Assembly: GCF_042680565.1 (NCBI RefSeq)
Contig: NZ_JBHUEJ010000015.1
Location: 186,001 to 250,000, forward strand
Source: Ottowia flava
GTDB lineage: Bacteria > Pseudomonadota > Gammaproteobacteria > Burkholderiales > Burkholderiaceae_C
Length of the DNA stretch: 64,000 bases
Direction: 5' to 3'
The number at the start of each line of letters is the position of its first letter. Within the stretch, counting starts at the first letter, position 1. The notes under the pieces were generated by a model that was not told where the DNA came from, made no database searches, and was given only the letters and a program-made list of their open reading frames with translations. Below are positions 34,305 through 42,543 of this stretch, piece by piece. The translations under genes and the position numbers were made by a program.

Positions 34305-35798
34305 ATGATCTCGCTTCCGCCGTTCATTCCGCCTGCCCCGTTCGACGATGCCGCTGCCGCGCTGGCCCAGGTGCAGCGCATCTACGACGCCGGCTGCGCC
34401 CACCTGCGCAGCGCCCTGCTCGCCTACATCGAGGGCCCGGCCGACCCGGTCGGCCCCTTGACCCGCGTGCGCGCCTGCTACCCGTTCGTGCGCCTGCACG
34501 TGCCGCATGGCCGCCACCCCGACACGCGCCTGGCCTACGGTTTTGTCAGCCAGGGCGGCAACTACGAAACCACGCTGACGCGGCCCGAGCTGTTCTCCTC
34601 ATACTACTTGGAGCAGTTCCGCCTGCTGATCGAAAACCACGGCGTCACGCTGGAGGTGGGCACCAGCCATGAGCCGATCCCGCTGCCCTTCAGCCTGGGT
34701 GAGGACGAGCACTTCGAAGGAGGCCTCAGCCTGCGCCAGCGCCAGCGCCTGGCCGACATATTCGACCTGCCCAACCTGAACGCGATGAACGACAGCATCG
34801 CCAACGGCACGTTCGAGCCGCCGCCGGGCGAACCCGCCCCGCTGGCCCTGTTTACCGCCCCGCGCGTCGACTATTCGCTGCACCGCCTGCGCCATTACAC
34901 CGGCACCTCGCCCGCGCACTTCCAGAACTTCGTGCTGTTCACCAACTACCAGTTCTACATCGACGAATTCACTGCGCTGGGCCAGCAGGAAATGGCCAAC
35001 CCCGACAGCCAGTACACCCGCTTCGTGCAGCCCGGCAATGTGATCACGCACCGCACAGGCCTGACGCCGCCCGCTGACGAGGCCAACGGCCTGCCGCCAC
35101 CGCGCCTGCCGCAGATGCCGGCCTACCACCTGGTGCGGCCGGACCGCAGCGGCATCAGCTTCGTCAACATCGGCGTCGGCCCCAGCAACGCCAAGACCAT
35201 CACCGACCACATCGCCGTGCTGCGCCCGCACGCCTGGATCATGGTCGGCCACTGCGCCGGCCTGCGCAACAGCCAGCAGCTGGGCGACTACGTGCTGGCC
35301 CACGGCTACGTGCGCGAAGACCATGTGCTGGACGAAGACCTGCCGATGTGGATCCCCATTCCCGCGCTGGCCGAAGTGCAGATCGCCCTGCAGCAGGCGG
35401 TCGCGGACGTCACCGCGCTGACGGGCGACGAACTCAAACGCGTGCTGCGCACCGGCACCGTCGCCACCACCGACAACCGCAACTGGGAACTGCTGGGCGC
35501 CGGCGCGCCGCAGCGCCGCTTCTCGCAGTCGCGCGCCGTCGCGCTCGACATGGAAAGCGCCACCATCGCCGCCAACGGCTTCCGCTTCCGCGTGCCCTAC
35601 GGCACCCTGCTGTGCGTCAGCGACAAACCCATGCATGGCGAGATCAAGCTGCCCGGCATGGCCAACCACTTCTACCGCGAGCGCGTGAACCAGCACTTGA
35701 AGATCGGCATCCGCGCGATCGAGCGCCTGCGCGAAAACGGCCTGGACCAGCTGCACAGCCGCAAGCTGCGCAGTTTTGTGGAAGTGGCGTTTCAGTAA
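34305..35798 (+). CDS. amn: AMP nucleosidase
   Basis: Cytoplasmic enzyme hydrolysing AMP to adenine and ribose-5-phosphate. The 497-residue length is right for Amn, with an N-terminal regulatory domain (about 1-190) and a C-terminal nucleoside-phosphorylase-like domain. Recognisable blocks are GNYETTLTRPELF, HFQNFVLFTNYQFYIDEF, MVGHCAGLRNSQQLGDYVLA, ATTDNRNWEL and LDMESATIAANGFRFRVPYG with the purine- and ribose-binding Met-Glu-Ser. It stands alone in plus orientation, divergent from fetA. Confidence 0.96.
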   Translation: MISLPPFIPPAPFDDAAAALAQVQRIYDAGCAHLRSALLAYIEGPADPVGPLTRVRACYPFVRLHVPHGRHPDTRLAYGFVSQGGNYETTLTRPELFSSYYLEQFRLLIENHGVTLEVGTSHEPIPLPFSLGEDEHFEGGLSLRQRQRLADIFDLPNLNAMNDSIANGTFEPPPGEPAPLALFTAPRVDYSLHRLRHYTGTSPAHFQNFVLFTNYQFYIDEFTALGQQEMANPDSQYTRFVQPGNVITHRTGLTPPADEANGLPPPRLPQMPAYHLVRPDRSGISFVNIGVGPSNAKTITDHIAVLRPHAWIMVGHCAGLRNSQQLGDYVLAHGYVREDHVLDEDLPMWIPIPALAEVQIALQQAVADVTALTGDELKRVLRTGTVATTDNRNWELLGAGAPQRRFSQSRAVALDMESATIAANGFRFRVPYGTLLCVSDKPMHGEIKLPGMANHFYRERVNQHLKIGIRAIERLRENGLDQLHSRKLRSFVEVAFQ

Positions 35799-35944
35799 GC
35801 GCCGCGCGATAACCACAATTGGCGGCGCGGCCCAGACCGGGCTGCACCCGGCTTCGCGGCCCAGCGATACTCCCCTAAACTCATGGGAGGGCCCGCCCGA
35901 CGTCATGCACGGCGGGCCGCACTTGACCAATCAGGGAGAAAAAA

Positions 35945-37933
35945 ATGTTGGCTTGGCGTTTTACCCAGGGCATGTTGCTGGCTGGGCTGATCGTCGGCTC
36001 GGCCCAGGCCACGCCGGTGACGGCCGTTTTCGGTGATCAAGCGGGCACGCTGTGGGCACCGGCGGCGCCCACCGCCGTCACCGACCGAAGCACCATCGTC
36101 ATCGGCTTTCAGGTGGGCACGGGGGCCAGTGCCAAGCGCTATTCCACCGGCGCCAACGACAGCTTGATGCCCACCGTTCCGGCATTCACACCGGCGCAAT
36201 TCCAGGCGCTGGCCCCGGACAGTATCCTGACGCCCACCAGCGGCAGTCCGCTCATCGGCAAGGGCACCGCCTTCCCGATTGACCCCAAACCCCCGACACC
36301 CCCGCCACTTGCGCCGCTGATCACCGACGGCGTCCAGGGCCTGGAGTTGGCCACTGCCGTATTCAACTTGCCGGCCCAGACACTGCGCTTTCGTGTTGGG
36401 CTGCCCGCTTCGCCGGACTTGACCACGCCGGCCATGCTGGTCACACAAGTGGGCGACACCAGCAAGCCCGACGTCTACCAGTTCGTAAACAGCGTTGGCA
36501 CCGTGGTGGGCCACCCCGTGTCCATCATTGTCAGCCCAACCGGCATCGCACGCATCAATTGGCAGTTCTACCGCGTTGATGGGAGCAACGCCGCTCACGC
36601 GCCGGGCACCATCACGGGGGTTGGACCGCGAGCCGTGCGCCTCGCCAGTTTCACGCTGGCTGACTTCGGCATCACCGCCGCCAATGCTGGCACTGTCGCG
36701 AGTTTCGAGCAAAGCCTGAGCGGGGAATCGGACGTGGCCTTCGTCGCATACAACAAGGGCTTGGTCATGGTGCACGGGCCGGACATGGCAATTGACCTGT
36801 CTGGGCTGACCAATGCGCCGTTGGTCCAAGCACAGTCCTACTACGGGACATTCACCTGCCAGAACAGGGGCACGGGCGGCGCCAGTGCGGCAGCGATGCC
36901 GGCCACCAACTGCACCGTGAGCACTTTGCCCGCGGGTCTTGCCGTCAGCGGCTGCTCCATCGACACGGCTGCGCCGCCGCCCCCCTGGACCGCCGGACAA
37001 ACTTTGCCGGCCGGCGCCACGGTGACGTGCGCCGTCTCCGGCACGCCCACTGCCCTGGGCACCACCGCCGTCAACGGCAGCACCAGCGGGGCCAACCTCA
37101 CCACAATCAACGGCACACCCGTTACCACGCCCGACACCGACCCAAGCAACAACAGCGCCATGCTGGCGTTGACCGTCAGCGCCGCGCCGCTGGCCGACAT
37201 GCGGGTCGACAGCGTCAACCTGCCTGCTGGCACCGTGGGTCAGCCATACAACGGCAGTTTTGCGTGCGGAAACCACGGTGCCGGTGCCGCCTCGGCTGGC
37301 ACTTGCGCGCCCGCCGGGCTGCCGTCCTGGGCGACGGCTGATTGCACGCCTAAGCCGCCCGCGGCCTTGGCGTCAGGCGCCGTCATCAACTGCACGGTGA
37401 CGGGCACGCCCGACGCCAAGGGAAGTTCGTCGGTCATCGTGCGCACTAGCGCGGCGCAGGAGTCGGACACCACCAACAACGAAGGCAGCGCCACACTGGT
37501 CATCGGCGGCACGCCCAACGTGATGATCGATCTGAGCGGGCTGCCCACCACCGGCACCGTCAATCAGCCCTACACGGGCCACTTCAGCTGCACCAACCAA
37601 GGCACGGCCGACGCCACGGGCACCGTGTGCAACGCCACCCTGGCGCCGTGGATGGCCCTGGGCGCCTGCACGCTCAGCCCTTCGAGCAGTGCGTGGACGT
37701 CGCCGAGCGACATTCCTGGAGGCCAGACCGTGACCTGCCAAGTCACTGGCACGCCCACCCAGACCGGCCCGTCGACCATCAACGGCACTGGCGGCACGAA
37801 CACCGCCACGACCACCGTCACCGTCGCGGGGGCCGCCTTGCCTGTGCCGACGCTGGGGCAATGGGCATTGATGCTGCTCGCCGGCTTGCTCGCCGCGTTC
37901 GGCCTGCATCGCTCGAGCCGCCGCGCACACTGA
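35945..37933 (+). CDS. Exported IPTL-CTERM protein with three Cys-containing repeats
   Basis: The 662-residue surface protein has a signal peptide (about residues 1-23, ending SAQA), an N-terminal beta-rich domain (about 24-285) and three related domains of about 100 residues (near 287-420, 422-525, 527-630). Each has G-T/S-F-x-C, a Pro-rich middle with one or two Cys and a closing VTCxVxGTP motif. The C-terminus is the IPTL-CTERM sorting tail: PVPTLGQWALMLLAG, hydrophobic helix and basic end RSSRRAH. AGGGAG at 35933 has 6-base spacing to the ATG. The sorting enzyme is not in the window and the function is unknown; surface attachment is inferred from the tail. Confidence 0.85.
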   Translation: MLAWRFTQGMLLAGLIVGSAQATPVTAVFGDQAGTLWAPAAPTAVTDRSTIVIGFQVGTGASAKRYSTGANDSLMPTVPAFTPAQFQALAPDSILTPTSGSPLIGKGTAFPIDPKPPTPPPLAPLITDGVQGLELATAVFNLPAQTLRFRVGLPASPDLTTPAMLVTQVGDTSKPDVYQFVNSVGTVVGHPVSIIVSPTGIARINWQFYRVDGSNAAHAPGTITGVGPRAVRLASFTLADFGITAANAGTVASFEQSLSGESDVAFVAYNKGLVMVHGPDMAIDLSGLTNAPLVQAQSYYGTFTCQNRGTGGASAAAMPATNCTVSTLPAGLAVSGCSIDTAAPPPPWTAGQTLPAGATVTCAVSGTPTALGTTAVNGSTSGANLTTINGTPVTTPDTDPSNNSAMLALTVSAAPLADMRVDSVNLPAGTVGQPYNGSFACGNHGAGAASAGTCAPAGLPSWATADCTPKPPAALASGAVINCTVTGTPDAKGSSSVIVRTSAAQESDTTNNEGSATLVIGGTPNVMIDLSGLPTTGTVNQPYTGHFSCTNQGTADATGTVCNATLAPWMALGACTLSPSSSAWTSPSDIPGGQTVTCQVTGTPTQTGPSTINGTGGTNTATTTVTVAGAALPVPTLGQWALMLLAGLLAAFGLHRSSRRAH

Positions 37934-37950
37934 GAGGGTTGGTGAATAAA

Positions 37951-37982
37951 AACGGGCGGCCACGGGCCGCCGTTTTTTTTGC
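37951..37982 (+). terminator. Rho-independent terminator of the IPTL-CTERM gene
   Basis: AACGGGCGGCC and GGCCGCCGTT pair with one bulged G around a 3-base loop, followed by a run of eight or more T. It lies 18 bases after the stop codon. Confidence 0.92.
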
Positions 37983-38227
37983 ATCGCGGGCGGCGCATCC
38001 GGTCTGGCATGGGCACCCGCCGACCCGACGCTGCAAGCCCCAGCGTTGCAGGTCGGCCAGGAAATTCGCCAAGGCCTGAGCGCTGCGCTTTGCTGACGCC
38101 GACAGCACGCAGCAAGACGGGCAATCGAGTCTCCGTGTCCTGGGACAGTGCGACCAAGCGGGCCGGCATGGCCCAGCCCTAAAACTCCGCTCCCGTCCCC
38201 TCTTGTCCGCACCCAGGGTTAGTCCTA
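37983..38227. other. Intergenic region without recognised gene
   Basis: Between the IPTL-CTERM terminator and the TetR operators. Open frames on the minus strand exist but show low-complexity GC-rich translation and no family resemblance or start signals. No repeat of the families described elsewhere was identified here. Confidence 0.5.
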
Positions 38228-38276
38228 GTGAGTGCGACTCACCTAACGTGTACGATTGTAAGTGAGTGGAACTCAC
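38228..38276. promoter_or_regulatory. Twin palindromic operators upstream of the tetR-led cluster
   Basis: Two perfect 6-3-6 palindromes: GTGAGTGCGACTCAC at 38228-38242 and GTGAGTGGAACTCAC at 38262-38276, centres 34 bases apart. They share both arms and differ only in the 3-base centre. Located 84-132 bases before the TetR start, they are strong candidates for the binding sites of that regulator, controlling itself and the genes behind it. Confidence 0.8.
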
Positions 38277-38359
38277 CTTGAAGGCGCCAGCGTGTTTGCA
38301 AGCCTTCTGCTCCGGGGTGCACCTCATCCGCGGGCGTGTAGTGACACAAGGGGATCGCT

Positions 38360-39016
38360 TTGCAACCACACATCAATCATCCCACCCTGCCTGATGACCA
38401 AGCGGCCGAGGCAACGGAGATCAAGCCGAAGACCGGCACCCGCTTGCCCAAGGAAGTGCGCATGCAGCAAATCGAATTTGCCGCGCTGAAGGTCTTTAGA
38501 TGCCGTGGCTACAAGGACGGCTCAACCAAAGAAATCGCCAAAGAGGCTGGCGTGACCGAGGGCCTGATTTTCAAGTACTACCCGACCAAAATTCAAATAC
38601 TCGAAAACATCATTTGCACCTGGTACGACAAGGCGCTCAGCCAATACCTGGCACAGATTCAAATAATCGAATCACTCAACGACAAGTTGAAATATGCAAT
38701 CAGTCACAACCTGGAATGCATGTGCAATGACGCGGAAATATCCAACTTGTATCTCGAACTCAGAAGAGACAGATATTTCAAGAGTTCTCGACTACTTGAA
38801 TACAACAAGCTGTATGTGGGAGAAATGATTAATGTCATCAAAAACATACAAGACACCCACAACACTGGGCGTGAGCCCATCCGACCAACTCTCATCGCGC
38901 AGATGATCTACTCCATGGCAGAAGCCAGAAGCGAGCCTCATCGATTTGGAGAGAAAAAGATCAATATTCAAACGACGGCCGATGAGATTTACGAACTCTT
39001 CATGCGGCTGCTCTAA
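38360..39016 (+). CDS. TetR family regulator with low GC content
   Basis: The 218-residue protein carries a TetR helix-turn-helix at about residues 35-80 (MQQIEFAALKVFRCRGYKDG, KEIAKEAGVTEGLIFKYYPT). The ligand domain is richer in Ile, Asn, Lys and Tyr than neighbours; bases 38580-39010 are visibly AT-richer than the rest of the window, which suggests transfer. The start is taken as TTG 38360 because AAGGGGA precedes it with good spacing; an ATG at 38462 would begin within the DNA-binding domain. Two perfect palindromes upstream suggest autoregulation. It heads a ligase-hydratase-binding protein set on the same strand. Confidence 0.85.
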   Translation: MQPHINHPTLPDDQAAEATEIKPKTGTRLPKEVRMQQIEFAALKVFRCRGYKDGSTKEIAKEAGVTEGLIFKYYPTKIQILENIICTWYDKALSQYLAQIQIIESLNDKLKYAISHNLECMCNDAEISNLYLELRRDRYFKSSRLLEYNKLYVGEMINVIKNIQDTHNTGREPIRPTLIAQMIYSMAEARSEPHRFGEKKINIQTTADEIYELFMRLL

Positions 39017-39043
39017 CCACCGCCTTCAACACAGGACTTCATC

Positions 39044-40405
39044 ATGCACGGAATCAGGTATGCGAGCCAAGGTATAAATTCGCTGAGCGAAGAGCAACTT
39101 CGCGCGCACCAATGGATGCTGCTTCAGCAGCAAATTTCCTATTGCCTGGATAATTCCACCTATTATCGAAAGCGATTCAAGGATCTGGATGTTGAAGTTG
39201 GCGATATCAAGGGGCTTGACGATTTTCTAGCCCTCCCCGTGCTGATGGGCAAAGACCAAGAGCGGTTGGCTCAAAACGAATCGCTGGAAAAGCAAGGTCA
39301 CCCCTTCAGCTCGTACCTGTGTGCCCGGCTCGACCAGATCGCGGTGACGGCCACCACCAGCGGAACCACGGGTGACCCGACCTTCACCTACACACTCACA
39401 CACAGCGACCTGCGTCACCTGAATTCGGGCATTTCCTCGATGATGAACCACGCGGGCATCCTCCCGGGAGAGCGCGTCCTTTTTGCCCACGCTCTGGGGA
39501 TTTACGCCACCTCGGCCGTCCTGCCACCCCTCCGAAATTCGGGCGTCTTGCCGATCGATGTGGACGTTCGTGGCGGAACCGACGCGATTCTCAAATTCGC
39601 GCAGATGACTTCGCCCACCGCCTTGATGACCACGCCGTCGCTGGCGCAGTACCTGGCCGAGGCGATGCCGCAGAAAACCGGTAAACCGGTTTCTTCGCTC
39701 AATCTCAAGGCAGTTTTTGTGGTTGGCGAAATTGGCGCCGGCATTCCTGAAATCAAGGAAAAGATCGAATCCGCCTACGGTTGCCGGGTATACGACTGGA
39801 TCGCACCTTTTGCGCAAACCCTGGCATTTTCATGCAATAGCCATGAATACCACGGCATGCATGCGGTGACACCGGAGATCGACCTTTACCCGCTCGACCT
39901 CATTGACCCGGAAACTGGCCGGCACGTCGAACCCGTGGATGGCGCCATTGGCGAAGCGATCTGCACCTCGCTCAATCGGCAAGCGCGGCCTATCCTGAAA
40001 TACGCAACCGGCGACATCGTTCAGATTTACCGGAACGAATGCCCGAACTGCGGCTTTAAAGGCCCACGATTCAAGGTTATCGGCCGCTCGGACGACATGC
40101 TGATCGTCAAAGGCGCCAACATTTATCCGGCCTCGATCCGCACGGTGATCAACGAATTTGTGCCTCAAATCACAGGGCAAATGCGCATCGTGCTGAACCA
40201 ACCGCCGCCGCGCGTGGAGCCGCCCTTGCTGATCAAGGTGGAAAAGGGCGAAGGCATGACGGATGAAGCCGTCAAGGACGTCGACGCAAAAATCAAGAAC
40301 GCCCTGCATACGCGCATCCGGCTGACACCCGCCATTGAATGGGTGAACGCGGGCGAACTTGAGCGCGCCGTGACCAAGACCCCCATGTTTGAAAAGAGGT
40401 ATTGA
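39044..40405 (+). CDS. Phenylacetate-CoA ligase-like (PaaK family) AMP-forming ligase
   Basis: Adenylate-forming ligase activating a carboxylic acid to its CoA thioester. The 453-residue product has the PaaK layout: N-terminal SYCLDNSTYYRKRF, the phosphate loop TATTSGTTGDPTFTYTLT near residue 103, YDWIAPFAQT, the Zn-like CPNCGFKGPRFKVIGR near 330, and C-terminal SDDMLIVKGANIYPASIRTVI with a final KTPMFEKRY. The acid is not determined; aromatic acids are usual for PaaK relatives. It follows tetR and precedes an enoyl-CoA hydratase by one base, implying an operon. Codon use and GC are somewhat lower than the window average. Confidence 0.87.
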   Translation: MHGIRYASQGINSLSEEQLRAHQWMLLQQQISYCLDNSTYYRKRFKDLDVEVGDIKGLDDFLALPVLMGKDQERLAQNESLEKQGHPFSSYLCARLDQIAVTATTSGTTGDPTFTYTLTHSDLRHLNSGISSMMNHAGILPGERVLFAHALGIYATSAVLPPLRNSGVLPIDVDVRGGTDAILKFAQMTSPTALMTTPSLAQYLAEAMPQKTGKPVSSLNLKAVFVVGEIGAGIPEIKEKIESAYGCRVYDWIAPFAQTLAFSCNSHEYHGMHAVTPEIDLYPLDLIDPETGRHVEPVDGAIGEAICTSLNRQARPILKYATGDIVQIYRNECPNCGFKGPRFKVIGRSDDMLIVKGANIYPASIRTVINEFVPQITGQMRIVLNQPPPRVEPPLLIKVEKGEGMTDEAVKDVDAKIKNALHTRIRLTPAIEWVNAGELERAVTKTPMFEKRY

Positions 40406-40406
40406 A

Positions 40407-41207
40407 TTGAAAACACCGGAATTCGAAACACTGCGACTTGACGTGGCAGGCGACACGCTCGTTGCCACGATGTCGCGCCCGCGCGAGCTCAACGCCGTAT
40501 CTTCTGCCCTGCTCGAGGAACTGGTCCAGCTGGCCGATTGGTTGAAATACCAAACCAGCATCCATTTCCTGATTCTGGACCACGAAGGCCCCGCGTTTTC
40601 GGCCGGTGCCCACCTGAAGGAAGTCAGCGGCATTCTTGACGATAAAGAACACGCCGTGGATCGGCTTCGCATCAACCAGATCGTTGCCACCGAGATGGTC
40701 CGCAAGATGAGCAATGTCGAGCAGATCACCTTTGCCGCCGTTCGCGGGCCCGCCTACGGCGCCGGCGTGGGCATCGCGATGACCTGCGACTTCCGCGTGA
40801 TGGAAGAAAACGCCAAGTTCAACTTGCCTGAAACCCGGCTTGGCATGTTTCTGACCTACGGCCTGACGCCCAGCCTCGTTGCTTCCATCGGGTTGGCCAA
40901 GGCCAAGGAAATGATCATGTTTTGCGAGGACTGGGACGCAGAAAAATGCCAACAGGCCGGTCTGGTCGAGCATGTCGTCGGCACGGGCGCGGCGCGCACC
41001 AAGATTGCCAGTCTGATCGATCAGCTGCGCACCATGGATTGGCAAGCGCTTCGACTGGTTAAGCGGATTGCCAACTCGGCCGCCGCCGCGATCGTCAACT
41101 CACCATCGACCACCGAGGTCGAACTCGCTGGCTTTGCCATTGCCGGCGGCGAGGTCGCGACGCACCTCAATGACTTTGTTCGCCGCAAAGCCGAAAGCAA
41201 GAACTAA
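40407..41207 (+). CDS. Enoyl-CoA hydratase/isomerase family protein
   Basis: Crotonase-fold enzyme of 266 residues, probably hydrating or isomerising the CoA ester made by the upstream ligase. It has the first oxyanion-hole segment PAFSAGAHLKEV, the second FAAVRGPAYGAGVGIAMTCD, and FNLPETRLGMF. AAGAGG seven bases before a TTG at 40407 supports TTG as start; there is no ATG in the right place. The catalytic Glu positions of classical hydratases are not both clear, so isomerase or lyase activity is possible. Confidence 0.88.
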   Translation: MKTPEFETLRLDVAGDTLVATMSRPRELNAVSSALLEELVQLADWLKYQTSIHFLILDHEGPAFSAGAHLKEVSGILDDKEHAVDRLRINQIVATEMVRKMSNVEQITFAAVRGPAYGAGVGIAMTCDFRVMEENAKFNLPETRLGMFLTYGLTPSLVASIGLAKAKEMIMFCEDWDAEKCQQAGLVEHVVGTGAARTKIASLIDQLRTMDWQALRLVKRIANSAAAAIVNSPSTTEVELAGFAIAGGEVATHLNDFVRRKAESKN

Positions 41208-41242
41208 AACGGCGCCCTTCCACCATTGATTCTGGAGACATG

Positions 41243-42454
41243 ATGAAACTTTCACCCTCGCTGTTGGCCTTGTCGGCTGCTTGTCTGGCCGCCGGTGCGC
41301 AAGCCCAGATTTCGGACGACAAAATCAAGATCGGTGTGCTGACCGATATGTCGGGCATATTCTCCGATTTTTCCGGTCGCGGCTCGGTTGAGGCGGCCAA
41401 GATGGCGGTAGAGAAACTCGGGGGAAAGATTGCCGGCAAGCCCGTCGAGGTGGTCTTTGCCGACCATCAAAACAAGCCGGATGTTGGGCTGGCCATTGCG
41501 CGCAAGTGGTTTGACACCGAGGGGGTCGATGCCATCGTCGATATTCCGCAGACGGCCATCGCGCTGGCGGTCGTGAACCTGGCCGTCGAGCGCAACAAGG
41601 CCGTTCTGCTTTCGTCTGCCGCGTCCTCGGACTTGTCAGGCTCCAAATGCACACCCAACCACGTGATGTGGACCCACGACTCCTGGGCTTACACCAACAC
41701 GGTCGGCAGGCAGATGGTCAAGGAGGGTGGCGACACCTGGTTTGTCCTGGCTGCGGACTACGTGTTCGGGAAAGTGCTCACCAACGACCTGACGTCGGCC
41801 GTCAATAAAGCCGGCGGCAAGATGGTCGGGACGGTCGCGCACCCGGTCGGCACCAACGACTTTTCGTCGTTCCTGCTACAAGCGCAGAGCTCAAAGGCCA
41901 AGGTCATCGCGCTCGGCAACTCGGGCGCCGACGCTGCCAACGCCGTCAAGCAGGCCACCGAGTTCGGGTTGACCCAAGGCGGCAAGCAACGGCTGGCGGG
42001 CTTGTTCATGACGCTGCCCGATATCCATTCCTTGGGCACCAAACTGACCCAAGGCATGTACCTCAGCACGACCTTCTATTGGGACAAGAACGACAGCACG
42101 CGCGCTTTCACGAAGCAGATATCGGCACGCAACAAGGGCATCTACCCCGACGCGCCGCAGGCGGGCGTCTATTCAGCCGTGCTCCACTACGCGAAAGCCA
42201 TTGAATCGGAAAAAACCGACGCGGGCGACAAGGTCATCGCCGCGATGAAGAAGATCCCCACCGATGATCCGCTGTTCGGCCCGGGGCGGGTGCGGGAAGA
42301 CGGTCGCAAGATCCACCCCGTGTACCTGATGCAGGTCAAGACGCCCAAGGAGTCGACCGGTCCCTACGACGTCTACAAGACCGTCGCCGTCACCCCGGCA
42401 GAAGAAGCGTTCCAGCCGCTGGCGGAAAGCGCCTGTCCGCTGGTCAAGAAGTAA
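41243..42454 (+). CDS. LIV-type ABC transporter substrate-binding protein
   Basis: Periplasmic binding protein of about 403 residues. The signal peptide runs to AAGAQAQ (about residue 22), then ISDDKIKIGVLTDMSGIFSD, IAGKPVEVVFADHQNKPDVG and WFVLAADYVFGKVL. This matches Peripl_BP_6. GGAGA at 41234 is better spaced to the ATG at 41243 than to the one at 41240. It is the last gene of the tetR-ligase-hydratase set, and the transport machinery may be the livHMGF genes 4 kb away. Convergent with the fadB-like gene. Confidence 0.9.
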   Translation: MKLSPSLLALSAACLAAGAQAQISDDKIKIGVLTDMSGIFSDFSGRGSVEAAKMAVEKLGGKIAGKPVEVVFADHQNKPDVGLAIARKWFDTEGVDAIVDIPQTAIALAVVNLAVERNKAVLLSSAASSDLSGSKCTPNHVMWTHDSWAYTNTVGRQMVKEGGDTWFVLAADYVFGKVLTNDLTSAVNKAGGKMVGTVAHPVGTNDFSSFLLQAQSSKAKVIALGNSGADAANAVKQATEFGLTQGGKQRLAGLFMTLPDIHSLGTKLTQGMYLSTTFYWDKNDSTRAFTKQISARNKGIYPDAPQAGVYSAVLHYAKAIESEKTDAGDKVIAAMKKIPTDDPLFGPGRVREDGRKIHPVYLMQVKTPKESTGPYDVYKTVAVTPAEEAFQPLAESACPLVKK

Positions 42455-42480
42455 GCGGAAGGGCAGCGGCCAGATAAACA

Positions 42481-42509
42481 GGCGCTGTGCTGCTAAGCAG
42501 CGCAGCGCC
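42481..42509. terminator. Hairpin between convergent genes (weak terminator candidate)
   Basis: GGCGCTGTGCTGC and GCAGCGCAGCGCC pair over 13 bp with one G-T wobble around TAA. No T-run follows on either strand, so it may slow or attenuate rather than terminate. It lies between the binding-protein and fadB-like stops. Confidence 0.45.
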
Positions 42510-42543
42510 ACGGACGCGCCAACCGCTCAGCCGCTGCCGCCGA

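Noticed and set aside
42455..42543. Strong bidirectional terminator between the convergent genes
   Set aside because: The hairpin is good, but no T-run follows on either strand, so it is listed only as a weak candidate.
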